48,914 bases of DNA from Pseudomonadota bacterium (GTDB lineage Bacteria > Pseudomonadota > Gammaproteobacteria > Burkholderiales > Sulfuricellaceae): NCBI GenBank assembly GCA_021792335.1, contig JAJYUW010000004.1, positions 1 to 48,914 of the forward strand. The letters run 5' to 3'. Both the position numbers and the translations under genes were made by a program. The notes below the pieces were generated by a model. It was given only the letters and a program-made list of their open reading frames with translations. It had not been told where the DNA came from and did no database searches. Below are positions 47,363 to 48,914 of the stretch, piece by piece. Position 1 is the first letter of the stretch, and each line of letters starts with the position of its first letter.

Positions 47363-47618
47363 TGTTGAGATCGTTAACAAGCTCGGCCTGCACGCCCGTG
47401 CTTCAGCCAAGCTCACCCAGTTGGCGGGGCAGTTCAAGAGCGAGATCTGGATTTCACGCAATGAACGGCGCATCAACGCCAAAAGCATCATGGGCGTCAT
47501 GATGCTGGCGGCGAACAAGGGCAGCGCCATCCGTCTCGAAGTCGATGGCGAGGATGAAAAAGAAGCGATGGATGCCCTGCTTGCCCTGATTGCGGACCGT
47601 TTCGGCGAGGGCGAATGA
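47352..47618 (+). CDS. ptsH: HPr phosphocarrier protein
   Basis: An 88-residue HPr. MERDVEIVNKLGLHARASAK has the phospho-histidine (His14) and INAKSIMGVMMLAANKGS the regulatory Ser45 region used by HPr kinase, consistent with a betaproteobacterium. ATG 47352 is preferred over 47349 as GGGAGG is then 8 bases before. The first codons overlap the EIIA stop (TGA at 47360-47362). It passes phosphate from Enzyme I to EIIA. Confidence 0.96.
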   Translation: MERDVEIVNKLGLHARASAKLTQLAGQFKSEIWISRNERRINAKSIMGVMMLAANKGSAIRLEVDGEDEKEAMDALLALIADRFGEGE

Positions 47619-47649
47619 TGAAAACTCGCCGCAGCGGGAGTCAGGCGCA

Positions 47650-48914
47650 ATGAGTTTTGCCATGCACGGCGTCGGTGTTTCCGGTGGCATTGCCATCGGC
47701 TATGCCCATTTGATCTCCCACGCCATCCTCGAGGTTCCCCTTTACGCCCTGTCCAAACCGCAAATCCCGAGCGAGATCGAGCGCTTCGAGGCGGCGATCA
47801 AGGCGACCCGTACCGAAATGGAGGGGCTGCGTGCGAACATTCCCGCAGGCTCTCCCGCGGAATTCGGCGCTTTTCTCAATCTGCACTTGCTGATCCTGGA
47901 GGACAGCACGCTTTCCAAGGCGCCGCTCGACCTGATCAAAAATCAGCATATCAATGCGGAATGGGCGTTGAAGCAGCAAATGGATGCGCTGCTCGCCCAG
48001 TTTGAGCAAATCGAGGATGACTATCTGCGCGAACGCAAGGCCGACGTCGTGCAGGTGGTGGAGCGCGTGCTTAAAGTGCTGCTCGGCCACCCCGGCGCAG
48101 CGAGCCAACCGGCCAGCGCCGACCTGAGCCGGATTCTGGTGGCACACGATCTTTCCCCGGCCGACATGATGCTGTTCAAGCAACAGCGTTTTGCCGCATT
48201 CATTACCGATGTCGGCGGCGCCACCTCACACACGGCGATTGTCGCGCGCAGCCTGAACATACCGTCGATCGTGGCGCTCCACCACGCACGCCAGCTGATC
48301 CGCGAAAACGAGCTGTTGATTGTCGATGGCCAGCAGGGCGTGGTGATCGTCAACCCGGACAAGCAGATCCTGGCCGAGTACCGTTTAAAGCAAAGCCAGT
48401 GGGAGATCGAGAGACAAAAACTCAAGCGGCTCAAGTCCGCCGTCGCCACCACGCTCGACGGAACGGTGGTGGAGCTTCACGCCAACATCGAGCTGCCGCA
48501 GGACATTCCCCAGGTAAAGGCGTCCGGGGCCACCGGTGTTGGCCTGTTCCGGAGCGAATTCCTGTTCCTTAACCGCGATGACCTGCCCGACGAGGAGGAG
48601 CAATTCGCGGCCTATCGCAAGGTGGCGCAGGATATGAGGGGCCTGCCGGTGACAATCCGCACCCTGGATCTGGGTGCCGACAAGCAGCTGCGCTTCGCCG
48701 ACCGCAGCGGCGACAACCCTGCCCTGGGGCTGCGTGCCATTCGCCTGTGCCTGTCCGAGCCGCAGATGTTCCACACCCAGTTGCGCGCGATATTGCGCGC
48801 CTCCCATTACGGCAAGATCCAGCTTTTGGTGCCGATGCTGTGCAGCTTGAGCGAGCTGCGCCAGACCCTGCACCTGATCGGGCATGCCAAGCAGGAGCTG
48901 GCCCAGGAGGGCAT
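47650..48914 (+). CDS. ptsI: PTS Enzyme I (phosphoenolpyruvate-protein phosphotransferase), cut by window end
   Basis: The first 421 codons are here; the gene runs past the window. Start MSFAMHGVGVSGGIAIGYAH. HPr-binding helical domain (about 30-140), swivelling His domain with active His194 in GGATSHTAIVARSLNIPSI, then the PEP-utilising barrel begins (TGVGLFRSEFLFLNRDDLPD, TIRTLDLGADKQLRF, NPALGLRAIRLCL, LVPMLCSLSELRQTL). The PEP-binding loop with the catalytic Cys lies outside. Lies 31 bases after ptsH; GGGAG about 10 bases upstream of the ATG. Completes the EIIA-HPr-EI set. The normal length (about 575-585 residues) suggests about 160 codons are missing. Confidence 0.96.
   Translation, partial: MSFAMHGVGVSGGIAIGYAHLISHAILEVPLYALSKPQIPSEIERFEAAIKATRTEMEGLRANIPAGSPAEFGAFLNLHLLILEDSTLSKAPLDLIKNQHINAEWALKQQMDALLAQFEQIEDDYLRERKADVVQVVERVLKVLLGHPGAASQPASADLSRILVAHDLSPADMMLFKQQRFAAFITDVGGATSHTAIVARSLNIPSIVALHHARQLIRENELLIVDGQQGVVIVNPDKQILAEYRLKQSQWEIERQKLKRLKSAVATTLDGTVVELHANIELPQDIPQVKASGATGVGLFRSEFLFLNRDDLPDEEEQFAAYRKVAQDMRGLPVTIRTLDLGADKQLRFADRSGDNPALGLRAIRLCLSEPQMFHTQLRAILRASHYGKIQLLVPMLCSLSELRQTLHLIGHAKQELAQEG

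Overview
The window looks like a chromosomal segment of an environmental betaproteobacterium. The GC-rich codon use, the thiS-thiG-trmB order, the gshB/EIIA-Man/HPr/PtsI order with an HPr that keeps its regulatory serine, the paired DUF485/ActP and DUF4212/symporter genes and the multiheme c-type cytochromes all fit the Nitrosomonadales (Gallionella/Sulfuricella-like). That placement is inference; there is no rRNA or full marker set here. Both ends cut through genes: a chemoreceptor on the left and PTS Enzyme I on the right.

Layout. 0-4 kb (minus strand): chemoreceptor 5' end, secreted rhodanese, then a class II aldolase/mtnA pair that could serve methylthioadenosine salvage. 4.2-17 kb (plus): folE, an acetolactate-synthase-like ThDP enzyme, a DUF559 nuclease gene framed by two REP-like hairpin doublets, two translationally coupled citrate-synthase-fold proteins, a TonB receptor, an orphan ABC-type binding protein and a 1486-residue hybrid kinase that ends in GGDEF-EAL. 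17-19.3 kb: a TetR regulator with matching palindromic operators at its own promoter and in front of an AhpD-like gene, followed by a nitroreductase. 19.3-21 kb (minus): thiS-thiG-trmB. 21-28 kb: chemoreceptor, cNMP/CBS/DUF294 protein and MgtA-type ATPase, bracketed by two inverted copies of a ~95-bp hairpin element. 28.4-35.4 kb: a two-component pair divergent from two small-subunit/large-subunit Na+/solute symporter pairs. 35.5-42 kb: tRNA-Gly(CCC), a damaged AsmA gene, mutY, a TatD-family hydrolase, a cation diffusion facilitator, tcdA and an NHL lipoprotein. 42-44.6 kb: tandem pentaheme cytochromes. 44.8 kb to the end: gshB, apbE, EIIA-Man, HPr, PtsI.

Repeats are the most striking feature of the DNA. 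At least five families occur: (1) six elements with long inverted arms built on short tandem words of the CGCAAAG/CGCAGAG type; (2) CCCTCTCCC/GGGAGAGGG hairpins, one group inserted in frame inside the aldolase gene; (3) a 152-bp MITE-like element in two near-identical copies; (4) the inverted GAATTC hairpin pair; (5) single-copy long hairpins. Several sit directly at gene starts or inside reading frames and appear to have reshaped them.

Best candidates for something undescribed: the REP-doublet/DUF559 cassette; the pair of citrate-synthase-like proteins that have lost the usual catalytic histidines and sit between a ThDP enzyme and a TonB receptor; and the receptor/binding protein/hybrid kinase module, which has no transporter genes and so looks like a sensing path ending in c-di-GMP. 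All function calls were made by reading the sequence, without database searches.
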